NCBI RefSeq assembly: GCF_900114825.1 | Contig: NZ_FOUI01000002.1 | Coordinates: forward strand, 248,001 to 312,000 | Direction: 5' to 3' | DNA: 64,000 bases | From: Halopseudomonas yangmingensis | GTDB taxonomy: Bacteria; Pseudomonadota; Gammaproteobacteria; Pseudomonadales; Pseudomonadaceae | Shown: piece by piece, positions 22,694 through 32,902 of the stretch | Layout: each line of letters begins with the position of its first letter | How positions within the stretch are numbered: position 1 is the first letter of the stretch | Notes under the pieces: model-generated | Told to the model about the DNA's origin: nothing | Seen by the model: only the letters and a program-made list of their open reading frames with translations | Database searches by the model: none | Translations under genes and position numbers: made by a program

Positions 22694-24532
22694 ATGTCCG
22701 GAATGATTCCGCAAGGCTTCATCGACGATCTGCTGGCCCGCACCGACATCGTCGAGGTGGTCAGCGACCGGGTCAAGCTGAAAAAAGCCGGCAAGAACCA
22801 CGTTGGCCTGTGCCCGTTCCACAACGAAAAGACCCCCTCCTTCTCGGTCAGCAGTGACAAGCAGTTTTTCTATTGCTTCGGCTGCGGCGCCGGCGGCAAT
22901 GCGCTGGGTTTTCTGATGGACCACGATCGCCTGGAGTTCCCCGAGGCTGTCGAGGAACTGGCCAGACGAGCCGGCGTTGATGTGCCGCGTGAGGAACGTC
23001 GTCCCGGCCAGAACGAAGAGCCGCGAAGACCCGCCCGTGACAACCCGCTGTTCGGCATCCTCGAACAGGCCGGCGCCTGGTACCGCCAGCAACTGCGCCA
23101 GCACCCGGCGCGCCAGCAGGCCGTTGACTACCTGCGCAACCGCGGCCTGAGCGGCGAAATTGCCCGCGACTTCGGTATCGGCTACGCCCCGCCCGGCTGG
23201 GACAACCTGCTGCGCCACCTGAGTAACGACCACCGCGAACAACAATTACTCATCGATGCCGGCCTGGTTCTGGAAAATGAAGAAACCGGGCGCCGCTACG
23301 ACCGCTTCCGCGAACGCATCATGTTTCCGATCCGCGACAGCCGCGGACGGGTCATTGGCTTTGGTGGGCGGGTGCTGGGTGACGACAAGCCCAAGTACCT
23401 GAACTCGCCGGAGACCGAACTGTTCCACAAGGGCCGTGAACTCTACGGCCTTTACGAAGCCCGCCAGCGCAACCGCCAGCTGGAACAGATCCTGGTTACC
23501 GAAGGCTATATGGACGTAATCGCCCTGGCCCAGCACGGCATCAACAATGCCGTTGCTACCCTGGGCACCGCTACCAGCGAAGAGCATTTGCGCCTGCTGT
23601 TTCGCAGCGTCACCCAGATAGTGTTCTGCTTCGACGGCGACAAGGCTGGCCGGCAGGCCGCCTGGCGCGCTCTGCATGCAGCGCTCGGCACCCTTGAAGA
23701 CGGCCGACAAATCCGTTTCCTGTTTCTGCCGGACGGACAGGATCCCGACAGCCTGGTTCGCAGTGAGGGGAGCGACGCTTTCCGCAAGCGCCTGTTGCAG
23801 GCCGAACCACTGACCGACTACCTGTTCCGTCACCTGACCGAGGAATGCCCGCCATCAACCCTGGAAGGCAAGGCGCAACTGGCCAGCGAAGCTATGCCAC
23901 TGGTCGCCCAGGTACCCGGCAACATGCTGCGCCGCCTCATGGTGCAGGCGCTGGAGCGCATCACTGGCATGCCGCTTGACGATCCCGGCCTGCAGCGCCA
24001 GCCCCGGCCGACACCGCAACCGGCAGCCGTCAGCGGCAGCGAACACACAAGCGCGGCAGTTACCCGCCAGCGCACACAACCTGCCCCCGGACATCGCCAC
24101 CAGGCCGGCGGCCCGGAACTGGAAGCCGCGCGCATCCTGCTACACTGTCCGCAACTGGCACGCCAGATCAGCAACCAGCAACACCTGCCCAGCCATACGG
24201 ACAATCCCGCAGCGCAACTGCTGGTAGCGCTTATCAACACCTTGCGCCACCACCCGCAAATGAGCACGGTGCAACTCCTGGCTCGCTGGCACGGCACCGA
24301 GATGGGCGAACAACTTACCCGTCTCAGCGAGCAGGAGTGGCTGCTGCATGGCAACAACAGCAATCTTCAGCAGCAACTTCAGGACACACTGGAACGCCTG
24401 CACCAGCTTGAGCGTGAGCGGCAACTGCAACAATTGCTCGACAAGGCGGCGATTGCACCACTCGAAGCCGATGAAAAACAGCAGCTAAGAGACCTGCTGC
24501 AGCAACGCAACACGCAGAAAAACGACGACTGA
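22694..24532 (+). CDS. dnaG: DNA primase
   Basis: Synthesises RNA primers at the replication fork and binds DnaB helicase. ATG at 22694 (MSGMIPQGFIDDLL) gives 612 residues. Zinc-binding domain ligands C40, H43, C61 and C64 are present (LCPFHNE, YCFGCGAGG). TOPRIM core follows at about 255-340 (LVTEGYMDVIALAQ, FCFDGDKAGRQAA), then the C-terminal DnaB-interacting helical region (about 480-612). The linker before it, rich in Pro/Gln/Arg, is variable in the family. Lies between rpsU and rpoD. Confidence 0.97.
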   Translation: MSGMIPQGFIDDLLARTDIVEVVSDRVKLKKAGKNHVGLCPFHNEKTPSFSVSSDKQFFYCFGCGAGGNALGFLMDHDRLEFPEAVEELARRAGVDVPREERRPGQNEEPRRPARDNPLFGILEQAGAWYRQQLRQHPARQQAVDYLRNRGLSGEIARDFGIGYAPPGWDNLLRHLSNDHREQQLLIDAGLVLENEETGRRYDRFRERIMFPIRDSRGRVIGFGGRVLGDDKPKYLNSPETELFHKGRELYGLYEARQRNRQLEQILVTEGYMDVIALAQHGINNAVATLGTATSEEHLRLLFRSVTQIVFCFDGDKAGRQAAWRALHAALGTLEDGRQIRFLFLPDGQDPDSLVRSEGSDAFRKRLLQAEPLTDYLFRHLTEECPPSTLEGKAQLASEAMPLVAQVPGNMLRRLMVQALERITGMPLDDPGLQRQPRPTPQPAAVSGSEHTSAAVTRQRTQPAPGHRHQAGGPELEAARILLHCPQLARQISNQQHLPSHTDNPAAQLLVALINTLRHHPQMSTVQLLARWHGTEMGEQLTRLSEQEWLLHGNNSNLQQQLQDTLERLHQLERERQLQQLLDKAAIAPLEADEKQQLRDLLQQRNTQKNDD

Positions 24533-24619
24533 AGCACCACGAACTGGCGTCACACACGGCATTCAGGCTATAATTCGCAGCTTGATTTTTTGCACACCAA
24601 GGCATCCACAAGGGTTGTT

Positions 24620-26470
<1,851 letters not shown>

Positions 26471-26484
26471 TCCGCAGCAGTCCC

Positions 26485-26520
26485 GCACAACGCCCGGCCA
26501 AGCCCGGGCGTTGTGCTTTT
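26485..26520 (+). terminator. Intrinsic terminator of rpoD
   Basis: A perfect 13-bp stem: GCACAACGCCCGG (26485-26497) with CCGGGCGTTGTGC (26504-26516), six-base loop, then TTTT. It ends 23 bases before the TATAAT that serves the tRNA, so rpoD and the tRNA are separately transcribed. Confidence 0.9.
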
Positions 26521-26539
26521 CAGCACTGGCCGCAGCCCG

Positions 26540-26545
26540 TATAAT
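26540..26545 (+). promoter_or_regulatory. -10 element of the tRNA promoter
   Basis: Perfect TATAAT 22 bases upstream of the mature tRNA 5' end, followed by a GC-rich stretch GCGCCGC typical of a stable-RNA discriminator. No good -35 is visible; the upstream 17-bp position (26517-26522, TTTTCA) falls in the terminator tail. Confidence 0.6.
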
Positions 26546-26566
26546 GCGCCGCTGTTGCACGAATAA

Positions 26567-26643
26567 GGGCCTATAGCTCAGTTGGTCAGAGCAGTCGACT
26601 CATAATCGATTGGTCGCAGGTTCAAGTCCTGCTGGGCCCACCA
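26567..26643 (+). tRNA. tRNA-Ile(CAU), lysidine-type (tRNA-Ile2); complete copy and attachment site
   Basis: 77-nt cloverleaf with encoded CCA. Acceptor GGGCCTA/TGGGCCC, D-arm GCTC/GAGC, anticodon stem GTCGA/TCGAT with loop CTCATAA, variable loop TGGTC, T-arm GCAGG/CCTGC with loop TTCAAGT. The anticodon is CAU. Acceptor pairs C4-G69 and C5-G68, which TilS uses to recognise the minor isoleucine tRNA in E. coli, plus the TGGTC variable loop and TTCAAGT loop, match E. coli tRNA-Ile2 and not elongator tRNA-Met. I therefore call Ile2; automated annotation would probably say Met. Its 3' half is the left attachment repeat of the adjoining island. Confidence 0.82.
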
Positions 26644-26678
26644 CTCCCTCCGGTCGTACTGGTCCTCATGGGACTAAT
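26598..26678 (+). repeat. Left 81-bp direct repeat (attL) inside tRNA-Ile2
   Basis: Begins ACTCATAATCG in the anticodon loop, runs through the tRNA 3' end with CCA, and continues 35 bases to GGACTAAT. It is identical base for base to 36346-36426. Anticodon-loop to 3'-end identity is the usual footprint of tyrosine-recombinase integration into a tRNA gene. Confidence 0.95.
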
Positions 26679-26880
26679 GGTATTGAAACCATAAAGTGGC
26701 CGCTTTGGCCAGGTTATGCTTCCATAGGTAAGCAGAATTGGCCGCACGCCAAATAGCAAAATCCTCTCGAAACAACTTCCTCTCAGCACCTATTCACAGA
26801 AACCTAAACCAGCGTCTGCGACAGTGCATGTACGCATTTTCACACCGCTCTTGCCCCCCACTATTCTGCCGTGAAATATA

Positions 26881-26942
26881 AATTACGCGCGATTACGCAT
26901 GGTTTGCGTAATTACGCATATGGCGCGTAACTCCGCGTAATT
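26881..26942 (+). promoter_or_regulatory. Cluster of TTACGC/GCGTAA half-sites in nested palindromes
   Basis: Six half-sites in 62 bases. Outer arms AATTACGCG (26881-26889) and CGCGTAATT (26934-26942) are a perfect 9-bp inverted repeat; inside, ATTACGCA (26892-26899) and TGCGTAAT (26905-26912) form a perfect 8-bp one, and another ATTACGCA (26911-26918) faces CGCGTAA (26924-26930). Lies about 140 bases upstream of the HTH gene. Looks like a multi-dimer operator or recombinase/accessory-protein array; the binding protein is unknown. Confidence 0.65.
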
Positions 26943-27012
26943 TAGAAAAACCTTGTCCAACTTTTAAAAATCAACCCTGCATAATTCAATTTCATCTCAC
27001 AAAATGCTAGGC

Positions 27013-27047
27013 AAATAACAAAGTCGTGGTATGCTCCTTTGTTATTT
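27013..27047 (+). promoter_or_regulatory. Inverted-repeat operator over a putative promoter of the defence operon
   Basis: AAATAACAAAG (27013-27023) and CTTTGTTATTT (27037-27047) are perfect 11-bp arms with a 13-base spacer that contains TATGCT (27030-27035), a plausible -10. It ends 32 bases before the HTH gene. Likely autoregulatory operator for that HTH protein; no clear -35 is seen, as in activator-dependent promoters. Confidence 0.6.
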
Positions 27048-27079
27048 CGATAACCTGATTACCAACCAGAGGCACAGCC

Positions 27080-27304
27080 ATGATCCGCTGCCATCTCGCC
27101 CGCATGATGGGCGAGCACAAGATGCGTATTGCCGACGTTGCCAGAGAAACAGGGTTAAGCCGTGCTACGGTGACCCTGCTTTATAAAGAAACGGCCCAGA
27201 AAGTGGATCTGGAAGCCATTGAACAGATCTGCGTACTATTCGATTGCACTGTGGGCGACCTGCTGGAGTTGGTGCCAAACCCAAGTGACCAAGGAGTGGC
27301 CTGA
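27080..27304 (+). CDS. Small XRE-type HTH regulator of the defence operon
   Basis: 74-residue protein almost entirely made of one helix-turn-helix of the Cro/CI (XRE) type: MRIADVARETGLSRATVTLLY (about residues 15-35) with the recognition helix SRATVTLLY, then VDLEAIEQICVLFDCTVGDLLEL. This size and layout matches phage-repressor-like and restriction controller proteins. First gene of the operon; its TGA overlaps the hsdR ATG by one base. Probably binds the inverted repeat just upstream and delays or limits expression of the toxic genes after transfer, as C proteins do in other restriction systems. The regulatory role is inference. Confidence 0.85.
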   Translation: MIRCHLARMMGEHKMRIADVARETGLSRATVTLLYKETAQKVDLEAIEQICVLFDCTVGDLLELVPNPSDQGVA

Positions 27305-29619
27305 TGGCATCTGAAGCAGATACCCGAGCAAATTATATCGATCCTGCATTACGGGCAGCGGACTGGCAGCCGAGCAATATCATTCGGGAGCATTACTTCA
27401 CCGACGGTAGAAAGATGGCCGGAGGAGTGCGTGGGCGACGTTGCTTTGTGGATTACTTGCTTCACAAAGACAACCGTTATCTGGCTGTAGTAGAAGCCAA
27501 GAAAGAATCTGAGCATCCAACCAAAGGCCTGCAACAGGCCATCGACTATGCGAATAAGCTTCGTGTTCGATTCGTTTATTCCAGTAACGGCAAACAAACC
27601 TACGAATTCGATCTGGAAACAGGCAAGGGCGACTACATTGAGTTCTACCCAACGCCTGCTGATCTGGAAAAGCGCTATGCAGGTGAAACCACAGATTTAA
27701 GTCAAGAACTCAGAAACATCCCTTTCCATTTAGAAGGGGCCATGCAGCCACGTTATTACCAAGAGCTGGCGGTTCATGCGGCAACAGACGCTATCGGCCA
27801 AGGAAAATCCCGCATATTGCTCACGCTGGCCACCGGTACCGGCAAAACCTTCATCGCCTTTCAAATCGTTCACAAAGTTTTCCAGGCTCGCTGGAACCTT
27901 AACCAACCTGGCTCACGCAGGCCACGGGTATTGTTTCTGGCTGACCGTAATATCCTGGCCGATCAGGCCATTAACACCTTCAACCCCTATGAAAAAGACC
28001 TGATCAAAATCAACGGGGAAGAAGTACGTAAACGCAATGGTGTGGTGCCAACCAATGCCCACATATTTTTCGCGATCTATCAGGCGATTGCGGAGCGAGA
28101 AAACATTGATGGTTACTACAAAGCCTATCCCAAGGATTTCTTTGATCTGGTGTTGATTGATGAGTGTCACCGAGGTGCCGCTAATGACACAGGCTCTTGG
28201 CGAGCTATTCTCGACCACTTCAGTAGCGCCGTGCATTTAGGTTTAACTGCTACACCTAAACGCACGGACAACGTGGACACCTACGAATATTTTGGCCAGC
28301 CTGCTTATGTCTATTCACTAAAAGACGGTATCAATGACGGCTTCTTGACTCCCTACCGAGTTAAGCGAGTTAGAACCAATCTGGACGAATTGGTGCTCAC
28401 CAAAGATGACGTGATCGTCGAAGGTGAATCTGGTCAGGATTTGTATCAGGTCGAAGACTATGACCGCAAAATTATTGTTGATGAACGCACAGAGCTGGTC
28501 GCCAAAGCCATCTTACAAAACATCAACCCGCTGGAAAAAACTATCGTCTTTTGTGAGAACCAAAACCACGCGCTGACCATGCGCGACATGATTAATAAAT
28601 ACAAATCCGTAAAAGACCCGCATTACTGTGTACGAGTCACCAGCGACGAAGGCAAGGTCGGCCGCGAACTGCTGGAAAAATTCCAGGACAACGACAAAGT
28701 CATCCCAACCATTATTACCTCATCACAAATGCTCACTACCGGTGTCGATGCCCGCAATGTCCGCAATGTGGTGCTGGATCGAACCATCGGCTCGATGGTG
28801 GAGTTCAAACAGATTGTGGGGCGCGGCACCCGAGTTTTTGATGGTAAGGACTACTTCACCATCGTGGATTTTCGGGGTGCGACCAACAACTTTTATGATG
28901 AGGAATGGGATGGCGAGCCCGAAGCGCCAGAGCCAGGCGGAACCCGAGAACCGACACCGCTACCCTACACGCCAGAGCCGCCCGAAGGCGGCGACGGGCC
29001 GGAACCCGAGCCAGGTGAGCCATGCCCGAGGTTAAAGGTAAAACTTGGCAGGCACCGTGAGCTCAAGGTCATCGATATTGAAACCCGCTATATCGACGAA
29101 AATGGCAAGCCTCTAACTACTCAGGAGTTCGTTGAACGGTTAGTTCAACAACTGCCAGGTTTGTTCACAAGCGTTGATGAGCTTCGGGAAATCTGGTCAG
29201 ACCCAGACCTTCGCGAACAACTCTTGGCCAAATTGGTACAGGCTGGCTTTGATAAAGAACAGCTCTCGACCCTGCGCCGGATGTTCGATGCCGAAGACTG
29301 CGACATGTTCGATCTGCTGGCGTTTTTAGCCTTTGAACAACCCATGGCTACCCGTAAATCCAGAGCAGAAGTAGTGCGAGCCAACAGCGCATTCTTCGAC
29401 CAGTACCAACAGGAAAAGGCCAAACAATTCCTGCATTTTGTCTTGAATCGCTACGAGCAAACTGGCGTTACTGAATTGGCACGTGAGCGCCTGCCAGCGT
29501 TGATTGAGCTATCCGGCCTTGGCACCACTAAAGATGCGTCCATGGCCTTTGGTGGCAAGCCTGCGCAGTTGCTCGCTGCCTTCAAACAACTACAACACCA
29601 GCTGTACCACGTGAGCTAA
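27304..29619 (+). CDS. hsdR: Type I restriction enzyme R subunit (EcoEI/HsdR-like)
   Basis: 771-residue motor and nuclease subunit that translocates and cuts DNA when the M2S core meets unmodified sites. N-terminal PD-(D/E)xK nuclease: Asp50 in RCFVDYLL and E64-A-K66 in VVEAKKES. SF2 helicase: GTGKT at 178-182, DECH at 286-289, TATP at 315-318, and motif VI QIVGRGTR near 500. A Pro/Glu-rich linker (about 540-575) leads to the C-terminal EcoEI_R_C-type helical domain that docks on the methylase. All catalytic motifs are intact, so activity is expected. Placed before hsdM and split from it by an ATPase gene, an unusual order. Confidence 0.93.
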   Translation: MASEADTRANYIDPALRAADWQPSNIIREHYFTDGRKMAGGVRGRRCFVDYLLHKDNRYLAVVEAKKESEHPTKGLQQAIDYANKLRVRFVYSSNGKQTYEFDLETGKGDYIEFYPTPADLEKRYAGETTDLSQELRNIPFHLEGAMQPRYYQELAVHAATDAIGQGKSRILLTLATGTGKTFIAFQIVHKVFQARWNLNQPGSRRPRVLFLADRNILADQAINTFNPYEKDLIKINGEEVRKRNGVVPTNAHIFFAIYQAIAERENIDGYYKAYPKDFFDLVLIDECHRGAANDTGSWRAILDHFSSAVHLGLTATPKRTDNVDTYEYFGQPAYVYSLKDGINDGFLTPYRVKRVRTNLDELVLTKDDVIVEGESGQDLYQVEDYDRKIIVDERTELVAKAILQNINPLEKTIVFCENQNHALTMRDMINKYKSVKDPHYCVRVTSDEGKVGRELLEKFQDNDKVIPTIITSSQMLTTGVDARNVRNVVLDRTIGSMVEFKQIVGRGTRVFDGKDYFTIVDFRGATNNFYDEEWDGEPEAPEPGGTREPTPLPYTPEPPEGGDGPEPEPGEPCPRLKVKLGRHRELKVIDIETRYIDENGKPLTTQEFVERLVQQLPGLFTSVDELREIWSDPDLREQLLAKLVQAGFDKEQLSTLRRMFDAEDCDMFDLLAFLAFEQPMATRKSRAEVVRANSAFFDQYQQEKAKQFLHFVLNRYEQTGVTELARERLPALIELSGLGTTKDASMAFGGKPAQLLAAFKQLQHQLYHVS

Positions 29620-29622
29620 CCA

Positions 29623-31419
29623 ATGGAACTGAACTTAGCCCCCAACCCTTTGCATAGACAGGTACAGACCTTGCGAATTGATAAGGTCGCTACGCTGATC
29701 GGCGAGAATGGCTCAGGCAAATCCAGTATTTTGCAGTCGGTGTTTGAACAACGATTAGCCGGGCGAGACCATGAAAATCTTAAAGTCGTGTGCTTTTCAT
29801 CTGGCCAAAATGAGAACTACTCAGAGAAATTCAGCGCCTATTTGAAAAGAGAAAGGCAAGCTGGGCGCGGCCTTAATCTTGACTGCTTCTATTTCGACAA
29901 ATCTTGGTCAAAGCTGCTGATCTTTTTAGCCACAGCCATTAAGCGCAACGGCAAAGTTCGTTCTTTCTTGGTGGAACAAGGCTACGTCAACGAATCGCAG
30001 CCAGACAAAGACGATTTGAGCACAACCTTCAAGTGCGCTTTTAAAGTGGATAAAAACTACATTGTCCGTGTGCAGGATGCACTCAAGCGTGAAGAACGCG
30101 GTGAAGCCGACACACTGCGCTCAACACCATATTTTCGTTCACTGGAAAGCTTTATTACCAACCTGATATCACGTGAGTATGAGTTTGAACAGTCCCTGCG
30201 AAAGCGAACTGTTGATCTCACTGCCAATGGCTTAATTCGGGTTTCTTTCGACTACCCAAGGCAAGTTCAGGCGGGTGATGATGAAGCCGAAGCCGGTGAG
30301 CCCAACGCCCAAGCCATGGTTACCAACTGGGACCCGGAAGTGGCCTTTTTCACTCAGGCCGCCGACAACAACTACTTTATCGATAAGCCTCGTTGTCAAC
30401 TCGTATTCAACAACAATATCGAGCTGGACCAGCTTAGCGATGGAGAATACCAGCTCCTATTCTTGTATGCGCTAATCGATCTGTTCGACTCTGAGAATAC
30501 CCTGTTCCTATTCGATGAGGCAGACTCGCACCTTCACTATAAAAACGTCGAAAAGCTATGGGCGCTTCTCCACAGTATCAAAGGCCATGCCATCACAACC
30601 ACCCACCTGCTCGACTCCATTTCAGCCAAAGAGAATCGTATAGAGCACCTGAAAGTGGTGGAAAAAGGCAGGATCAGCGAAGACAACAAAATCAAGCAAT
30701 TGATCAATCGCCTGAGCGTATTGTCGCGCGCAAAATCGGTGGAATTTGAGGTGTGCGGCAAACTGCCTAACATTTCCTTGCTAGATGATTACAACGACTG
30801 GATTATCTTTACCAAACTTGCGGCACGCACGGGGTTAGACGTAAACCGACTAACCGCTGTGCATGCCATGAAAAAGTCATCCAGCTACGCTACTGCTAAC
30901 GAGACCTTTGGCAAGGGCAAGATTGATTGGCTGTACGGCCTCAGCAAAATCGAATCCCCCTTGATCACAACCCAAATTTTTATGATTTGTGATCGGGATG
31001 AGGCAGCCCTGGATTGGAATGCCGCCAATGGCGTTCAAGTGAACGGGCAAGTGTACCGCGACTTGCTGAATGCCATTCGCTGGCCGCAAGGTATGAGGGT
31101 GACACCTTATTTACTTGCTTGGAAGCGCCGCGAAATCAAAAACTATTTACTCTCATACACCGCATTGGCGCACCACAATCTGCTTGGCCAAATAAACAAT
31201 GGTGATATTGCGAAGCGCAATCACCTACAGCCCAATAACCCTGGTGATAACGGCGGTATTCGCACGTTAAACGTCAAAGACATTATCAACCCGCTGATTA
31301 ATACCGATGGCGAAGGCTTGGACCCAGTAAAACTCCAAGCCTATATCGACCTGATTCCGCCCGCAGAAATCAGCGAAGACATCACCAACATGTACAATTT
31401 TATTATCGGAAAACTCTAA
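29623..31419 (+). CDS. Single-chain AAA ATPase with TOPRIM-like/DUF4435-like C-terminus (PARIS-like AriA-AriB fusion)
   Basis: 598 residues. N-terminal ABC/AAA15-type ATPase: Walker A GENGSGKS (27-34), signature LSDGE (271-275), Walker B LFLFDEADSHLH (D298, E299) and the H-loop-like TTTHLLDS. C-terminal module (about 380-520) reads LLDDYNDW (386-393) where TOPRIM proteins have an E-containing strand, then MICDRDEA (D457, D459), then KRREIKNYLL (E504), the pattern of DUF4435. ATPase plus DUF4435/TOPRIM is the PARIS anti-phage system (AriA+AriB), known also as single polypeptides. Three bases after hsdR and two before hsdM. PARIS assignment is inference; an OLD-like or other hsd-linked ATPase is the alternative. 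Confidence 0.7.
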   Translation: MELNLAPNPLHRQVQTLRIDKVATLIGENGSGKSSILQSVFEQRLAGRDHENLKVVCFSSGQNENYSEKFSAYLKRERQAGRGLNLDCFYFDKSWSKLLIFLATAIKRNGKVRSFLVEQGYVNESQPDKDDLSTTFKCAFKVDKNYIVRVQDALKREERGEADTLRSTPYFRSLESFITNLISREYEFEQSLRKRTVDLTANGLIRVSFDYPRQVQAGDDEAEAGEPNAQAMVTNWDPEVAFFTQAADNNYFIDKPRCQLVFNNNIELDQLSDGEYQLLFLYALIDLFDSENTLFLFDEADSHLHYKNVEKLWALLHSIKGHAITTTHLLDSISAKENRIEHLKVVEKGRISEDNKIKQLINRLSVLSRAKSVEFEVCGKLPNISLLDDYNDWIIFTKLAARTGLDVNRLTAVHAMKKSSSYATANETFGKGKIDWLYGLSKIESPLITTQIFMICDRDEAALDWNAANGVQVNGQVYRDLLNAIRWPQGMRVTPYLLAWKRREIKNYLLSYTALAHHNLLGQINNGDIAKRNHLQPNNPGDNGGIRTLNVKDIINPLINTDGEGLDPVKLQAYIDLIPPAEISEDITNMYNFIIGKL

Positions 31420-31421
31420 GC

Positions 31422-32900
31422 ATGTCACTACAACAGAAAATTGACCGTATTACCGACATCCTACGCCGCGACGATGGCATCAGCGGTGCCATGCATTACA
31501 CCGAGCAAACCTCTTGGGTATTGTTCCTGAAGTTTCTCGATGATTACGAATCGGAAAAAGAAGATGAGGCCGTATTGTCCGGCAAAGACTATCAACCGGT
31601 ATTGGATGACGAGCATCGCTGGGCAAGCTGGGCCTGCCCTAAAGCGGCTGATGGCAAACTGGACCTAGCACGGGCAAAGACCGGGGATGACCTCACCGAT
31701 TATGTCAACAATCAGCTATTCCCCTACCTGAAAAGCTTTGCCAATGCCGCCGCAACGGGCGCAGATCCAAAATCTTTTACCTACAAAATTGGTGCAATCT
31801 TTCAGTACCTGGACAACAAGATCGCTTCCGGCCATACCCTGCGTGAAGTGCTTGATATTGTGGATAGCCTGAACTTCCAATCCGAGTCTGACCTGTTTGA
31901 ACTTTCGTTAGTCTATGAAGGCTTATTGCAAAACATGGGCGATGCCGGTGGTTACGCAGGCGAATTTTATACCCCGCGCCCCGTGGTGCGCGCCATGGTA
32001 CAGGCCATTGACCCGAAACCCGGCGAGACAATTTATGACGCAGCAGCTGGTTCCTGCGGATTTTTGGTGGAAGCCTTTGAGCACCTGAAAAGCAAGAAGA
32101 GCCAACTCTCTACCGAGCAATGGGACTTTATCCAACGCGATACCTTCTTTGGTTTTGAGAAAACCTCACTGGCTTATGTTATGGGTATGATGAACATGAT
32201 TTTGCATGGCATCGAGTCACCCAACTTGTTCCGTGGGAATACGCTGACGCAGAATATCCGCGACATTCAGGAAAAAGATCGTTACGACATTATTCTGGCT
32301 AACCCTCCGTTTGGCGGGAAAGAGAAGTCACAAATTCAGCAAAACTTTCCTATTCAGAGTAATGCGACTGAATTGCTGTTTTTACAGCACTTTATGAAAA
32401 CTCTCAAAAGTGGTGGTAAGGCTGCAATCGTAGTACCAGAAGGCGTACTCTTCCAAACCAACAGTGCTTTTAAACAAGTCAAACAGGAGCTGCTGGAAAA
32501 CTTTAACCTTCACACCATTTTAAGCCTGCCCGCTGGCGTATTTTTGCCGTACTCGGGTGTAAAAACCAACGTACTATTTTTTGAGCGTAGCGGCGGCACG
32601 AGTGATGTGTGGTACTACGAATGTGATCCCGAGCAAAAGCTCACCAAAAACAAACCAATCACCGACGAACACTTAAAAGAGTTTGTGGAGCTGTATAGCA
32701 GCCGCGAAACCACCGAACGTTCGTGGACTGTATCGGCCATTAAATTGGCCGAAGACTATGATCTATCCGCAAAAAACCCCGCCAAGCAAAAAGATGCCGA
32801 GCATCTAGCGCCAAACGATATTCTTAAGCAAATCCGTACTAAGGAAAAACTGGTTTCTGGCTTGTTGGATGAAATTGAAGACCTGTTGGCGGAGAAATAA
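31422..32900 (+). CDS. hsdM: Type I restriction-modification N6-adenine methyltransferase (M subunit)
   Basis: 492 residues. N-terminal helical HsdM_N domain (about 1-140, QKIDRITDILRRDDGISG), then the methylase: SAM motif I YDAAAGSCGFLVEAF (about 205-219), motif IV NPPF at 294-297 in ILANPPFGGKE, and VPEGVLFQ. This is a complete gamma-class N6-adenine methyltransferase. It forms M2S with the following HsdS, two bases away, and protects host DNA. Motifs intact; no frameshift. Confidence 0.95.
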   Translation: MSLQQKIDRITDILRRDDGISGAMHYTEQTSWVLFLKFLDDYESEKEDEAVLSGKDYQPVLDDEHRWASWACPKAADGKLDLARAKTGDDLTDYVNNQLFPYLKSFANAAATGADPKSFTYKIGAIFQYLDNKIASGHTLREVLDIVDSLNFQSESDLFELSLVYEGLLQNMGDAGGYAGEFYTPRPVVRAMVQAIDPKPGETIYDAAAGSCGFLVEAFEHLKSKKSQLSTEQWDFIQRDTFFGFEKTSLAYVMGMMNMILHGIESPNLFRGNTLTQNIRDIQEKDRYDIILANPPFGGKEKSQIQQNFPIQSNATELLFLQHFMKTLKSGGKAAIVVPEGVLFQTNSAFKQVKQELLENFNLHTILSLPAGVFLPYSGVKTNVLFFERSGGTSDVWYYECDPEQKLTKNKPITDEHLKEFVELYSSRETTERSWTVSAIKLAEDYDLSAKNPAKQKDAEHLAPNDILKQIRTKEKLVSGLLDEIEDLLAEK

Positions 32901-32902
32901 GC

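Larger units (their letters stand above)
26679..27079 (+). other. Gene-less left flank of the island (regulatory spacer)
   Basis: About 400 bases between the left repeat and the first island gene. No convincing ORF or RNA gene is visible. It holds short palindromes next to the repeat (TGGCC GCTTT GGCCA), an AT-rich middle, a dense cluster of TTACGC half-sites (26881-26942) and an 11-bp inverted repeat around a -10-like hexamer (27013-27047). Probably the control region of the operon, possibly also binding sites for a recombinase. Confidence 0.6.

Noticed and set aside
26881-26942. TTACGC repeats considered as CRISPR, iterons or DnaA boxes
   Set aside because: Units are short, alternate in orientation and have no regular spacers; they do not match the DnaA box, and no replication gene is nearby.
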